12,419 bases of DNA. Origin: an uncultured Corynebacterium sp. (GTDB taxonomy: Bacteria; Actinomycetota; Actinomycetes; Mycobacteriales; Mycobacteriaceae). Position 1 is the stretch's first letter. Every line of letters begins with the position of its first letter. Made by a program: the position numbers and the translations under genes. The stretch spans positions 1 through 12,419 of the forward strand of contig CALTTF010000055.1 of NCBI GenBank assembly GCA_943908385.1, given 5' to 3'. Under the pieces are notes generated by a model. That model was not told the DNA's origin. It made no database searches and was given only the letters and a program-made list of their open reading frames with translations. This document shows, piece by piece, positions 1 to 7,403 of this stretch.

Positions 1-90
1 ATGGAACCAAGGGTAATGGAAAGGCAGTCTAAAAGGTAAGCTGGCTTGCTCGAGCAGCATCGGATCGCAGAAGAAAGGGGGCGCTAGCTG
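1..90. other. Upstream region of xseA
   Basis: No gene is supported here. It contains a 10-bp palindrome TGCTCGAGCA (47-56), a weak -10-like hexamer TAAGCT (37-42) without a recognisable -35, and the ribosome binding site AAAGGGGG (74-81) of xseA. In corynebacteria ispH (lytB) often lies divergently upstream of xseA. If so here, it starts before base 1 and this is part of the shared promoter region (inference). Confidence 0.4.
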
Positions 91-1350
91 ATGGCAGGAC
101 AACAGGCGGGAGGACCGCCGACGAGTACACCGGAGACTCCGTGGTCGGTGTCCAAGGTCAACCAGACGGTCAAGCAGTGGATTGAGCGGCTGGGCTGGCT
201 GTGGATCGAAGGGCAGCTCACCCAGGTGAACATGAAGCCGACGTGGAAGCTGTCGTACCTGACGCTCCGCGACACGCAGGAGCAGATGAGTTTGCAGCTC
301 ACCGCGTCGACGGAGCTGTTGCGCGGCATGCCCACACCGCTCAAGGACGGCGACCACGTGGTCGTGCGCGGCAAGCCCGCGTTCTACGCCGGGCGCGGGT
401 CGTTCTCGATGTGGGTCACCGAGATCCGCCAGGTGGGCGAGGGCGAACTGTTGGCCAAGATCGAACAGCTGCGCAAAATGCTCGCCGCAGAGGGGCTTTT
501 CGACTCCTCCCGCAAGCGCCCCCTCCCCTACCTGCCCAACCGGGTGGGACTGATCACCGGCCGCGGCTCTGCCGCCGAGCGCGACGTGCTGTCCGTGGCC
601 AAGGACCGGTGGCCGGCCGTCGACTTCCGCGTCATCAACACAGCAGTCCAGGGCGCCAACGCGGTCCCGGAGGTCGTCGATGCGCTCAAGCTTCTCGACG
701 CCGACGCGTCCGTCGACGTCATCATCATCGCCCGCGGCGGCGGTTCCGTCGAAGACCTGCTCCCCTTCTCCGAGGAGGTGCTCCAGCGCGCGGTCGCCGC
801 GGCCCAAACTCCCGTGGTCTCCGCGATCGGCCACGAGCCCGACAACCCGGTGCTGGACAATGTCGCCGACCTGCGCGCCGCCACCCCGACCGACGCCGCC
901 AAGCGCGTCGTCCCCGACGTCGCCGCCGAGAAGGAGCTCATCGCCGAGGCCCGCTCCCGCATAGCCGCCGCCCTGCGCGGCTGGGTCCACCGCGAACGCG
1001 AGGGCCTGCGCCAGGTGCGCTCCCGCCCAGTCATGGCGAACCCGTTGACCCCGATCACGCAGCGCCGGGAGGAGCTCGACCGCTCGCGCGCCTCCATCCG
1101 CCGCGACATCACCCGGTTGATCAGCACCGAATCCGCCGAAGTCCGCGCATTGCGCGCCCAGGTCTCGGCGCTTGGACCGTCCGCCACCCTGGCCCGCGGC
1201 TACGCCGTCGTCCAGGTCCAACCGCGCGACGGCACCGAAGCCCAGGTGGTCACCAGCATCGACCAGGCGCCGCCCGGCTCCCAGCTCCGCATCCGCGTCG
1301 GCGACGGCTCGATCACCGCCGCCGGTATGTCCACTACACCCGCCGAATAA
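91..1350 (+). CDS. xseA: Exodeoxyribonuclease VII large subunit
   Basis: Catalytic subunit of exonuclease VII, a cytoplasmic enzyme that degrades single-stranded DNA from either end into oligonucleotides and acts in DNA repair together with XseB. The 419-residue protein has the family layout: an N-terminal OB-fold for ssDNA binding (about residues 15-110, including the stretch WIEGQLTQVN), then the nuclease core with ARGGGSVEDL (214-223) and AIGHEPDNP (245-253) followed by ADLRAATPTDAA, and a long charged helical region after residue 290 that in the family forms the arm for small subunits. It is slightly shorter than the E. coli protein (456). The ATG at 91 has a good ribosome binding site (AAAGGGGG, 74-81, 9 bases away). 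xseB follows after 23 bases, so the two are almost certainly co-transcribed. Confidence 0.97.
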   Translation: MAGQQAGGPPTSTPETPWSVSKVNQTVKQWIERLGWLWIEGQLTQVNMKPTWKLSYLTLRDTQEQMSLQLTASTELLRGMPTPLKDGDHVVVRGKPAFYAGRGSFSMWVTEIRQVGEGELLAKIEQLRKMLAAEGLFDSSRKRPLPYLPNRVGLITGRGSAAERDVLSVAKDRWPAVDFRVINTAVQGANAVPEVVDALKLLDADASVDVIIIARGGGSVEDLLPFSEEVLQRAVAAAQTPVVSAIGHEPDNPVLDNVADLRAATPTDAAKRVVPDVAAEKELIAEARSRIAAALRGWVHREREGLRQVRSRPVMANPLTPITQRREELDRSRASIRRDITRLISTESAEVRALRAQVSALGPSATLARGYAVVQVQPRDGTEAQVVTSIDQAPPGSQLRIRVGDGSITAAGMSTTPAE

Positions 1351-1373
1351 CCGCACACAGCAAGGAGAAAACA

Positions 1374-1664
1374 ATGGCAGACAACACCTTCGGACAAGGC
1401 ACCCCGGGCGACGACGCGTTCCCCGACCCCACCACGCTCACCTACGAGCAGGCACGCGACGAGCTCATCGAGACCGTCAAGATCCTCGAGCTCGGCCAAA
1501 TGAGCCTCGACGAATCGCTCAAATACTGGGAGCGCGGCGAAGCGCTCGCCAAACGCTGCGAAGTGCTTCTCGACGGCGCCCAGCAGCGCGTCGAAGCCGC
1601 CCTCGGCTCCACCGAAAACACTGCAGCCGTCACCGACACCGGCGAGAATGGCGAGGAAGACTAA
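1374..1664 (+). CDS. xseB: Exodeoxyribonuclease VII small subunit
   Basis: Small helical subunit of exonuclease VII; several copies bind one XseA and are needed for a stable, soluble enzyme. The 96-residue product has the family signature: LTYEQARDELIETVKILE (about 22-39), then MSLDESLKYWERGEALAKRCE (about 43-63), forming the helical hairpin, and an acidic disordered tail ending NGEED. The start is set by AAGGAG (1362-1367) six bases before the ATG. The same frame is open far upstream through xseA, but this is a high-GC shadow, not a fusion. Its TAA stop (1662-1664) overlaps the TAG stop of the convergent DUF4245 gene by three bases, giving a four-base CDS overlap and no room for a terminator between them. 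Confidence 0.95.
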   Translation: MADNTFGQGTPGDDAFPDPTTLTYEQARDELIETVKILELGQMSLDESLKYWERGEALAKRCEVLLDGAQQRVEAALGSTENTAAVTDTGENGEED

Positions 1665-2308
1665 GACGCGGCCGGCGCCTCTGCCCCGGTTTCAGCTGCC
1701 GATCCGGCTTCTGCCCCAGCTTCTTCCTCCGGCGCGACCTCGTGCGGCAGCGGCTCCGTTTCAATGGCGGCGGCGAGCAGCTCGCGGAACTCGTCCTCGC
1801 CCGCTTCGCCCTTGACCAGCAGGCGCACATCACCCAAGTCGACGACCCAGAGGTCGCGGATGTCTGCCTCGGGGGAAGAGTAGACGGTGGCCTCATGGGA
1901 GTCGTCGATAAGCTGCGTGCCCGTTTTCTCGCGCGGCGCGGAATCGACGCGCTCGACCGCGGTGTCGACGTCCGCGTCCGTTTGCGTGAGCTGCACGTAC
2001 CCCTCCTGCGGAGTCACCCAGCCCACGACCGGCGCGGGCGACTCCCCGATCGTCGAGCGGCGCGCCGAGTTATTCACCCAGCCCTCCGGCATCTGCGGGA
2101 AACGCACCGGGAAATTCACCGCGCGGGCTTCCATGCCCATGAACGTCGCGCCGTCAACCTCCTGGACGGGGCCGTTCTCCGGGCGGCCCGGGCTGAAACT
2201 GCACATGCCGGTGAAGCCGACTGCGCCGACCATCAACAAGACAATGACGATGACGTTGATCGTCATGTCTTTGCCGTCCTGGAAAATCCGGGGTTTCTCC
2301 TTAGCCAC
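1661..2308 (-). CDS. DUF4245 membrane-anchored protein
   Basis: Conserved actinobacterial protein of unknown function (DUF4245), typically beside glpX. With the chosen start it has 215 residues: a short cytoplasmic start (AKEKPRIFQDGKDM), one membrane segment at about 16-34, an exported domain with GWVNNSARR and VGWVTPQEGYVQLTQT, and an Ala/Glu-rich low-complexity C-terminus. This implies a single-pass protein with its main domain outside the membrane. I chose the GTG at 2308 rather than the longer frame from 2338 because the conserved-looking KEKPRIFQ stretch follows directly and TACTGT (2314-2319, minus sense) lies five bases upstream, fitting leaderless transcription; no ribosome binding site is visible. 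It diverges from glpX across 176 bp. Confidence 0.85.
   Translation of the reverse strand: MAKEKPRIFQDGKDMTINVIVIVLLMVGAVGFTGMCSFSPGRPENGPVQEVDGATFMGMEARAVNFPVRFPQMPEGWVNNSARRSTIGESPAPVVGWVTPQEGYVQLTQTDADVDTAVERVDSAPREKTGTQLIDDSHEATVYSSPEADIRDLWVVDLGDVRLLVKGEAGEDEFRELLAAAIETEPLPHEVAPEEEAGAEAGSAAETGAEAPAAS
1903..1913 (+). repeat. Recurring 11-mer CGTCGATAAGC (copy 1 of 5)
   Basis: CGTCGATAAGC occurs exactly at 1903-1913, 5179-5189, 7420-7430 and 10917-10927 on the plus strand and at 11457-11467 on the minus strand. Two copies are intergenic, one of them in a terminator hairpin. Three are inside genes, in different codon contexts (Leu-Ile-Asp-Asp read from the opposite strand in two, Val-Asp-Lys-Leu in glyA). 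No function is known to me. Confidence 0.8.
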
Positions 2309-2367
2309 GCCTGACAGTATGGCACGGCGCCGCACCACGCCCGAAATACGTCGAGCTCCCCCGATCA

Positions 2368-2476
2368 GGTGAGAAACCAGGCATACCGGGCACCCAAAGG
2401 TGCCACAATGGACACAAAGGTGACATTATTTCAACGAATCTCACCGTAGGACTACCCCCATTCACAGCCCAGGAGG
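2368..2476 (+). promoter_or_regulatory. glpX promoter region with CAAAGGTG direct repeats
   Basis: Intergenic region shared by the DUF4245 gene and glpX. A plausible glpX promoter is GTGCCA (2400-2405), an 18-base spacer and CATTAT (2424-2429), giving a leader of about 50 bases ending in the strong ribosome binding site AGGAGG (2471-2476). CAAAGGTG occurs at 2395-2402 and 2415-2422, 20 bp apart, overlapping the -35 and abutting the -10. GGTGAGA (2368-2374) and TCTCACC (2439-2445) form a wide inverted repeat. Regulator binding is inferred only. Confidence 0.4.
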
Positions 2477-2484
2477 CGCACACA

Positions 2485-3492
2485 ATGTCCCACTCCGTCG
2501 AAGCTCCGGACCGCAACCTCGCGATGGAACTCGTTCGCGTGACAGAAGCGGCGGCGCTCGCCTCCGGCCGGTGGGTCGGCCGCGGCAAGAAGAACGAGGG
2601 CGACGGCGCCGCAGTCGACGCGATGCGCAAGATGATCAACTCCGTCACCATGGACGGCGTCATCGTCATCGGCGAGGGCGAGAAGGACGAAGCGCCGATG
2701 CTCTTCAACGGTGAGAACGTCGGCAACGGCCAGGGTGCTCCGCTGGACATCGCTGTCGACCCGGTCGACGGCACCCGCCTCATGGCGGAGGGTCGCCCGA
2801 ACTCGATTTCCGTCATCGCCGCCGCCGAGCGCGGCACCATGTTCGACCCGACCGACGCGTTCTACATGAACAAGATCGCCGTCGGCCCCGAGTCCGCCGG
2901 CAAGATCGACATCACCGCGCCGGTGTCCCACAACATCCAGGTCGTGGCCAAGGCCAAGGGAATCGACCCGCGCGACGTCACCGTCGTCGTCCTCGACCGC
3001 CCCCGCCACTCCCAGCTCGTCTCCGACATCCGCGAGGCCGGCGCCAAGGTCCGCTTCATCATGGACGGCGACGTCGCCGGCGCCATCGCCGCGGCCCGCA
3101 ACAACAACTCCATCGACATCGCCATGGGCGTCGGCGGCACCCCCGAGGGCGTCATCACCTCCTGCGCCCTGAAGTGCCTCGACGGCGAAATCCAGGGCAT
3201 GCTCGCACCCCAGTCCGACGAAGAGCGCGAGAAGGTCCTCGCCGCCGGCCACGACCTCGACCGCGTCCTGGGCATCAACGACCTGGTCAGCTCCGACAAT
3301 TGCTTCTTCGCGGCGACCGGCGTCACCAACGGCGACATGCTCCGCGGCGTGTCCTACCGCGCCGACGGCGCCACCACCCGCTCTCTGGCGATGCGCTCCA
3401 AGTCGGGCACCGTCCGTCTCGTCGAATCGCGCCACAAGCTGACCAAGCTGCGCGAGTACTCCGCGATCGACTACTCCGGTCCGGCCAACTAG
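2485..3492 (+). CDS. glpX: Class II fructose-1,6-bisphosphatase
   Basis: Hydrolyses fructose 1,6-bisphosphate to fructose 6-phosphate plus phosphate, the committing step of gluconeogenesis, in the cytoplasm; in corynebacteria GlpX is normally the only FBPase. The 335-residue length equals the family norm. Visible metal and substrate-binding elements: NEGDGAAVDAMR with D40, GEGEKDEAPML (63-73), DPVDGT (92-97) and IDIAMGVGGTPEGV (210-223), all in the order known for E. coli GlpX. The ATG at 2485 is preceded by AGGAGG (2471-2476) at a normal distance. The gene is flanked by the divergent DUF4245 gene and, downstream, by two hairpins and fumC on the same strand. fumC has its own promoter-like sequence, so the two are probably transcribed separately. 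Confidence 0.97.
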   Translation: MSHSVEAPDRNLAMELVRVTEAAALASGRWVGRGKKNEGDGAAVDAMRKMINSVTMDGVIVIGEGEKDEAPMLFNGENVGNGQGAPLDIAVDPVDGTRLMAEGRPNSISVIAAAERGTMFDPTDAFYMNKIAVGPESAGKIDITAPVSHNIQVVAKAKGIDPRDVTVVVLDRPRHSQLVSDIREAGAKVRFIMDGDVAGAIAAARNNNSIDIAMGVGGTPEGVITSCALKCLDGEIQGMLAPQSDEEREKVLAAGHDLDRVLGINDLVSSDNCFFAATGVTNGDMLRGVSYRADGATTRSLAMRSKSGTVRLVESRHKLTKLREYSAIDYSGPAN

Positions 3493-3508
3493 CCGCGCTT
3501 CCGGCACA

Positions 3509-3553
3509 GCCCCCTCAAAGCGGGGGCACCAATCGGGCATCTATGCGCCCGAT
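3509..3553 (+). terminator. Tandem hairpins after glpX
   Basis: Two perfect hairpins lie 17 bases after the glpX stop: GCCCCC (3509-3514) with GGGGGC (3522-3527), loop 7; then ATCGGGC (3532-3538) with GCCCGAT (3547-3553), loop 8. Neither is followed by a T-run, so they may be U-less terminators, RNA-protecting 3' ends, or partly an operator for fumC, whose -10 begins 15 bases later. Confidence 0.5.
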
Positions 3554-3568
3554 CACCTCCGGTTGGGG

Positions 3569-3656
3569 CATAATCACGGGTGGAAAGGCACGCGCGGACC
3601 CGCCGCATTTCACGGCGCGCTTCACGACGTGCACGCGACTCACGCAAAGGATGATT
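3569..3656 (+). promoter_or_regulatory. fumC promoter and leader
   Basis: CATAAT (3569-3574) is a good -10 with no clear -35, common in corynebacteria. Transcription from about 3581 would give a leader of roughly 75 bases, GC-rich and able to fold, ending in AAAGG (3646-3650) six bases before the ATG at 3657. No known riboswitch class was recognised. Confidence 0.5.
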
Positions 3657-5054
3657 ATGGCTGATCAGGAATACCGCATCGAGCACGACACCATGGGTGA
3701 AGTGAAGGTTCCCGCGCAGGCTCTGTGGCGCGCGCAGACCCAGCGTGCGGTGGAGAACTTCCCCATCTCCGGCCGCGGCCTCGAGGCCCAGCAGATCCGC
3801 GCGCTCGGCCTGCTCAAGGCAGCGTGCGCGACGGTGAACAAGGCCTCCGGCGCCCTCGACGCAGACAAGGCCGACGCGATCATCGCCGCCGCGAAGGAGA
3901 TCGCCGACGGCAAGCACGACGCCGAGTTCCCGATCGACGTGTTCCAGACCGGTTCCGGCACGTCGTCGAATATGAACACCAACGAGGTCATCGCGTCGAT
4001 CGCGAAGGCGAACGGCGTCGAGGTCCACCCGAACGACGACGTGAACATGGGTCAGTCCTCCAACGACACGTTCCCGACCGCGACGCACGTCGCTGCGACT
4101 GAGGCAGCCGTCAACGACCTCATCCCGGGCCTGAAGGTCCTCCAGGAGTCGCTGGAGAAGAAGGCCGAGGAGTGGAAGTCCGTGGTCAAGTCCGGCCGCA
4201 CCCACCTCATGGACGCGGTCCCGGTCACCCTCGGCCAGGAGTTCTCCGGTTACGCGCGCCAGATCGAGCTCGGCATCGCCCGCGTCGAGTCCACCCTCGA
4301 GCGTCTCGGCGAGCTGCCGATCGGCGGCACCGCCGTGGGCACCGGCCTGAACACCCCGGCCGACTTCGGCGCGAAGGTCACCGAGGAACTCAAGTCCCTC
4401 ACCGGCATCAACGAGCTCACCGAGGCCGGCAACCACTTCGAGGCGCAGGCCAACCGCGACGGCCTCGTCGAATTCTCCGGCGCGATGCGCAGCGTCGCCG
4501 TCTCCCTGTACAAGATCGCCAACGACATCCGCCTCATGGGCTCCGGCCCGCTGACCGGCTTCGCCGAGATCCACCTGCCGGACCTCCAGCCGGGCTCCTC
4601 CATCATGCCGGGCAAGGTCAACCCGGTCCTGTGCGAGACCGCAACCCAGGTCTCCGCCCAGGTCATCGGTAACGACGCTGCTGTCGCCTTCTCCGGCACG
4701 CAGGGCCAGTTCGAGCTCAACGTGTTCATCCCGGTCATGGCGCGCAACGTCCTTGAGTCCGCGCGCCTGCTCGCCAACACGGCACGCCAGTTCGCCACCA
4801 AGCTTGTCGACGGCATCGAGCCCAACGTGGAGCGCATGCAGACCCTCGCAGAGTCCTCCCCGTCCATCGTGACCCCGCTGAACTCTGCCATCGGCTACGA
4901 GAACGCCGCCAAGGTGGCCAAGACCGCCCTCAAGGAAGGCAAGACCATCCGCCAGACCGTCATCGACTTGGGCTTCATCGGCGACGACCTGACCGAGGAA
5001 GAGCTCGACCGCCGCCTCAACGTTCTCGACATGGCTAACACCGACCGCAACTAG
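3657..5054 (+). CDS. fumC: Class II fumarate hydratase
   Basis: Reversible hydration of fumarate to L-malate in the TCA cycle; class II enzymes are iron-independent homotetramers of the aspartase/fumarase superfamily. The 465-residue length fits. The superfamily signature GSSIMPGKVNP is at 313-323, with the catalytic-loop serine and K320. Other conserved parts are TGSGTSSNMN (98-107), HPNDDVNMGQSSND (124-137) and GRTHLMDA (180-187, with H183). The ATG at 3657 was chosen over ATG 3651 because AAAGG (3646-3650) directly abuts 3651 but sits six bases from 3657. The frame is open upstream to 3174 only as a shadow of glpX. The gene has its own promoter and ends at a strong extended terminator. Confidence 0.97.
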   Translation: MADQEYRIEHDTMGEVKVPAQALWRAQTQRAVENFPISGRGLEAQQIRALGLLKAACATVNKASGALDADKADAIIAAAKEIADGKHDAEFPIDVFQTGSGTSSNMNTNEVIASIAKANGVEVHPNDDVNMGQSSNDTFPTATHVAATEAAVNDLIPGLKVLQESLEKKAEEWKSVVKSGRTHLMDAVPVTLGQEFSGYARQIELGIARVESTLERLGELPIGGTAVGTGLNTPADFGAKVTEELKSLTGINELTEAGNHFEAQANRDGLVEFSGAMRSVAVSLYKIANDIRLMGSGPLTGFAEIHLPDLQPGSSIMPGKVNPVLCETATQVSAQVIGNDAAVAFSGTQGQFELNVFIPVMARNVLESARLLANTARQFATKLVDGIEPNVERMQTLAESSPSIVTPLNSAIGYENAAKVAKTALKEGKTIRQTVIDLGFIGDDLTEEELDRRLNVLDMANTDRN

Positions 5055-5067
5055 CGGAACAACGGGA

Positions 5068-5089
5068 CGGCTAGCGCCCTAACTAGCCG
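5068..5089 (+). terminator. First hairpin after fumC
   Basis: Perfect 7-bp stem CGGCTAG (5068-5074) with CTAGCCG (5083-5089) and an 8-base loop, 14 bases after the fumC stop. There is no T-run. It lies just upstream of the main terminator and may protect the 3' end of the mRNA. Confidence 0.45.
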
Positions 5090-5102
5090 CCTCCCCCTTC
5101 CC

Positions 5103-5165
5103 GCCCCAGCACGCTAGAAGATCTCCTCACTGCGGGGAGAGATTCTGGCGAGACTGGGGCTTTTT
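5103..5165 (+). terminator. Extended Rho-independent terminator of fumC
   Basis: GCCCCAG (5103-5109) pairs with CTGGGGC (5154-5160), followed by TTTTT (5161-5165). The enclosed sequence also pairs: CGCTAGAA with TTCTGGCG (one G-T pair), a tandem G-A/G-A mismatch, then TCTCC with GGAGA. This makes one long rod of about 20 base pairs. On the minus strand no T-run follows, so it serves fumC only. Confidence 0.85.
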
Positions 5166-5195
5166 GGGTTCTGCGCTGCGTCGATAAGCGCGATA

Positions 5196-5223
5196 TTGCA
5201 CTTTTTTGCACTGGGTGTAATCT
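5196..5223 (+). promoter_or_regulatory. tetR promoter and candidate self-operator
   Basis: TTGCAC (5196-5201), a 16-base spacer and TAATCT (5218-5223) form a promoter 8 bases before the GTG start of the TetR gene, so the mRNA would be almost leaderless. TTGCACT is directly repeated (5196-5202 and 5206-5212). TTGCAC-TGG-GTGTAA (5206-5220) is a near-perfect inverted repeat (one mismatch in six) overlapping the -10, a likely TetR operator. Confidence 0.55.
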
Positions 5224-5231
5224 TTCCGTCC

Positions 5232-5843
5232 GTGGAAAGAGAGAAAAAGCGGAGGGAAACCCGCGAACGCATCGTCGCCAGCGCGACCGACCTCGTCGAA
5301 GCACAAGGCTTCGACAACGTCACCGTCGACGACATTTGCGCCGCAGCCGGCATCTCTCGCCGCACCTTCTTCAACTACATGGACAGCAAAGACGAGGCCG
5401 TGCTCGGCGCCGCGCCGCTCGCCGTCACCGACGACGCGCTCAGCCGCATCGCCGGCACGCAGGCGGGCAACCTCGTCGACCTCGTCATCTCCGAGATCAG
5501 CTTGCCCGGCGACGACGTACTCGACCGCGCTACCCTCGCCCGGCGCAAACGCATCTTCGCCGACAACCCGACCCTCGCGAATCTCGCGCTCGCCCGGCGG
5601 CGCACCACGCTCACCGCGATTGCTGGTGCACTCGAGGAGCATTTCCACACTTTCCCCGGCGACCGGATGCTGGCCGACCAGCCCGTCGGCGCTGAAATTC
5701 AGGCAATCATCGAGACTGTCCAGAACGCCCTCGGCATCACCGCTTTCAACCCCGAACTTTTCGACCCCGACCGCGACCTCCGCGACAACGTCCGCAGCGC
5801 CGCAGTCTTCATCACCGACTTCGCAAGGAAACTCGAATGGTAG
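5232..5843 (+). CDS. TetR-family transcriptional regulator
   Basis: A 203-residue TetR-type repressor. The N-terminal DNA-binding domain (about residues 8-55) is clear: RERIVASATDLVEAQGFDNV, then the helix-turn-helix VDDICAAAGISRRTFFNYM (about 32-50) and the DSKDEAV segment. The rest is the less conserved helical ligand and dimer domain, so the inducer cannot be read. The GTG at 5232 is preferred over upstream TTG codons because the protein then begins with the usual charged lead-in (EREKKRRETRERI) and a promoter ends directly before it; there is no ribosome binding site. It overlaps the MFS gene by seven bases (ATGGTAG), implying one transcript and coupled translation. By family habit it would repress this operon, released by an MFS substrate (inference). 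Confidence 0.9.
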   Translation: MEREKKRRETRERIVASATDLVEAQGFDNVTVDDICAAAGISRRTFFNYMDSKDEAVLGAAPLAVTDDALSRIAGTQAGNLVDLVISEISLPGDDVLDRATLARRKRIFADNPTLANLALARRRTTLTAIAGALEEHFHTFPGDRMLADQPVGAEIQAIIETVQNALGITAFNPELFDPDRDLRDNVRSAAVFITDFARKLEW

Positions 5844-7375
5844 AAAACGAAAACACGAGCCCCAAGATCGGACTCGTTTTCTCCGCGCTGCTCATCACCA
5901 TGCTGATGAGTTCGCTCGGACAGATGATCTTCTCCTCAGCCCTGCCCACCATCGTCGGCGAACTCGGCGGCGTGGAGCACATGAGCTGGGTGATCTCCGC
6001 GTTCATGGTCACCATGACCATCGCGCTGCCCATTTACGGCAAGCTTGGCGACGGCCTCGGCCGCAAATGGTTCTACATCTCCGGCATCGCCTTCTTCGTC
6101 ATCGGCTCCGCCCTCGGCGGCTTCGCCAACACCATGACGCTGCTCATCATCGGCCGCGCCGTCCAAGGCTTCGGCGCCGGCGGCATGATGATCAACTCCC
6201 AGGCAATCATTGCCGAGGTCGTGCCGGCGCGAGAGCGCGGCAAGTACATGGGTGTCATGGGCGCCGTTTTCGGCATCTCCTCGGTGCTCGGCCCTGTCCT
6301 CGGCGGCTGGTTCACCGACGGCCCGGGCTGGCGCTGGGGCCTCTGGATGAATATCCCGCTGGGCCTGCTCGCCATCAAGGTCGCCTCGATCGTCCTCAAT
6401 CTGTCCAAGGGAAACCGCGACGGCTTCCGTTTCGACTGGCTCGGAGCCGTGTTCATCACGATCGCCACCTCCACGCTCATTCTCGCCACCACGTGGGGCG
6501 GGCTGCAGTACCCGTGGGGTTCCGCACGCATCATCGGCCTGCTGGTCACGTCGGCTGTCGCGGCCGCGATCTTCGTCGTCGTGGAGCTCCGCACGAAGGA
6601 TCCGCTGGTGCCGATGCACCTGTTCCGCAACCGCAACATGGCGCTGACCACCGCCGCCAGCGTCGTGCTGGGCATCTCCATGACCGGCGTGATGGCCTAC
6701 CTGCCGACCTACCTGCAGATGGTCCACTCCATGACCCCGACCGAAGCGGGCCTGATGATGATCCCGATGGTCGGCGGCATGATCATCACCTCCATCGGCA
6801 TCGGCGCTCTGATCAGCCGCACCGGCAGCTACAAGATCTTCCCGGTCATCGGCCTCGCCGTCGTCGCCGTCGGCTGCTTCCTGCTCTCGCGCCTCACCGT
6901 CGACACGAGCCTGACCACGCTAGGCTTCTACATCTTCATCTACGGCTTCGGCCTGGGCATGGTCATGCAGGTGCTCGTCCTGATCGTGCAGAACTCGTTC
7001 CCGATCTCCGTCGTGGGCACCGCCACCGCCGCGAACAACTTCTTCCGCCAGATCGGCATGTCCGTCGGCGCGTCGGTCGTGGGCACCGTATTCATCCACA
7101 ACATGCAGAACAACATGGAGGATCGACTGCCGGGCGCGATTGCGCAGCTCGGCGCAGAGGGCGCGAAATACGCCGAAGCATTCAACAACGGCGGGAATAA
7201 GTCGATGACGCCGAGCATCGTCAACCAATTGCCGCAGCCGCTTCACGACGCCATCGCGTCCAGCTACAACGACGGTTTGACCCCCATCTTCCTGCTGCTC
7301 ATCCCCCTCGTGGTCGCCGCCGCACTTCTGCTCCTCCCGGTGCGCGAAGACGCGCTGAAGGAGACGGTCGAATAA
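5837..7375 (+). CDS. MFS multidrug efflux transporter, DHA2 (EmrB/QacA) type
   Basis: A 512-residue inner-membrane drug:proton antiporter of the major facilitator superfamily. About fourteen hydrophobic segments can be counted, the last at 482-500, which fits the 14-helix DHA2 group. Motif A is GKLGDGLGRKW (68-78), motif B includes the arginine in IIGRAVQGFGAGG (104-116), and the antiporter motif C is GISSVLGPVLGGW (146-158). A long loop at about 422-481 probably faces outside. The start has AAGGAAA (5825-5831 region) upstream and overlaps the end of the tetR gene. Substrate cannot be predicted; biocides or drugs are typical. The gene ends before a bidirectional terminator shared with the convergent GNAT gene. 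Confidence 0.93.
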   Translation: MVENENTSPKIGLVFSALLITMLMSSLGQMIFSSALPTIVGELGGVEHMSWVISAFMVTMTIALPIYGKLGDGLGRKWFYISGIAFFVIGSALGGFANTMTLLIIGRAVQGFGAGGMMINSQAIIAEVVPARERGKYMGVMGAVFGISSVLGPVLGGWFTDGPGWRWGLWMNIPLGLLAIKVASIVLNLSKGNRDGFRFDWLGAVFITIATSTLILATTWGGLQYPWGSARIIGLLVTSAVAAAIFVVVELRTKDPLVPMHLFRNRNMALTTAASVVLGISMTGVMAYLPTYLQMVHSMTPTEAGLMMIPMVGGMIITSIGIGALISRTGSYKIFPVIGLAVVAVGCFLLSRLTVDTSLTTLGFYIFIYGFGLGMVMQVLVLIVQNSFPISVVGTATAANNFFRQIGMSVGASVVGTVFIHNMQNNMEDRLPGAIAQLGAEGAKYAEAFNNGGNKSMTPSIVNQLPQPLHDAIASSYNDGLTPIFLLLIPLVVAAALLLLPVREDALKETVE

Positions 7376-7403
7376 CCGGCGAACTCCGGGGTTGAAAGTG
7401 CAA

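Noticed and set aside
201..1373. Long plus-strand frame continuous with xseB, suggesting a large fusion
   Set aside because: It runs out of frame through xseA, whose own frame has clear family motifs. The translation is Arg/Pro/His-rich, typical of a high-GC shadow frame, and xseB has its own ribosome binding site.
2309..2338. Longer DUF4245 start at GTG 2338
   Set aside because: The extra ten residues (VRRRAILSG region) show no family resemblance and would cover the -10-like TACTGT placed correctly for the GTG at 2308.
2420..2436. GlxR(CRP)-like site GTGA-N7-TCAA upstream of glpX
   Set aside because: The known consensus is TGTGA-N6-TCACA; the spacing here is one base too long and the outer bases do not match.
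2452..3540. 362-codon antisense frame over glpX
   Set aside because: Val/Asp/Gly-rich mirror of GC-rich codons; no motif or start signal, while glpX on the other strand is certain.
3174..3656. 161-codon N-terminal extension of fumC
   Set aside because: It overlaps the end of glpX in another frame, is arginine-rich low-quality sequence, and the fumarase family starts at MADQEYRIEHD, which has a ribosome binding site.
3489..4574. 361-codon antisense frame over fumC
   Set aside because: Same kind of shadow frame, opposite a certain fumarase gene.
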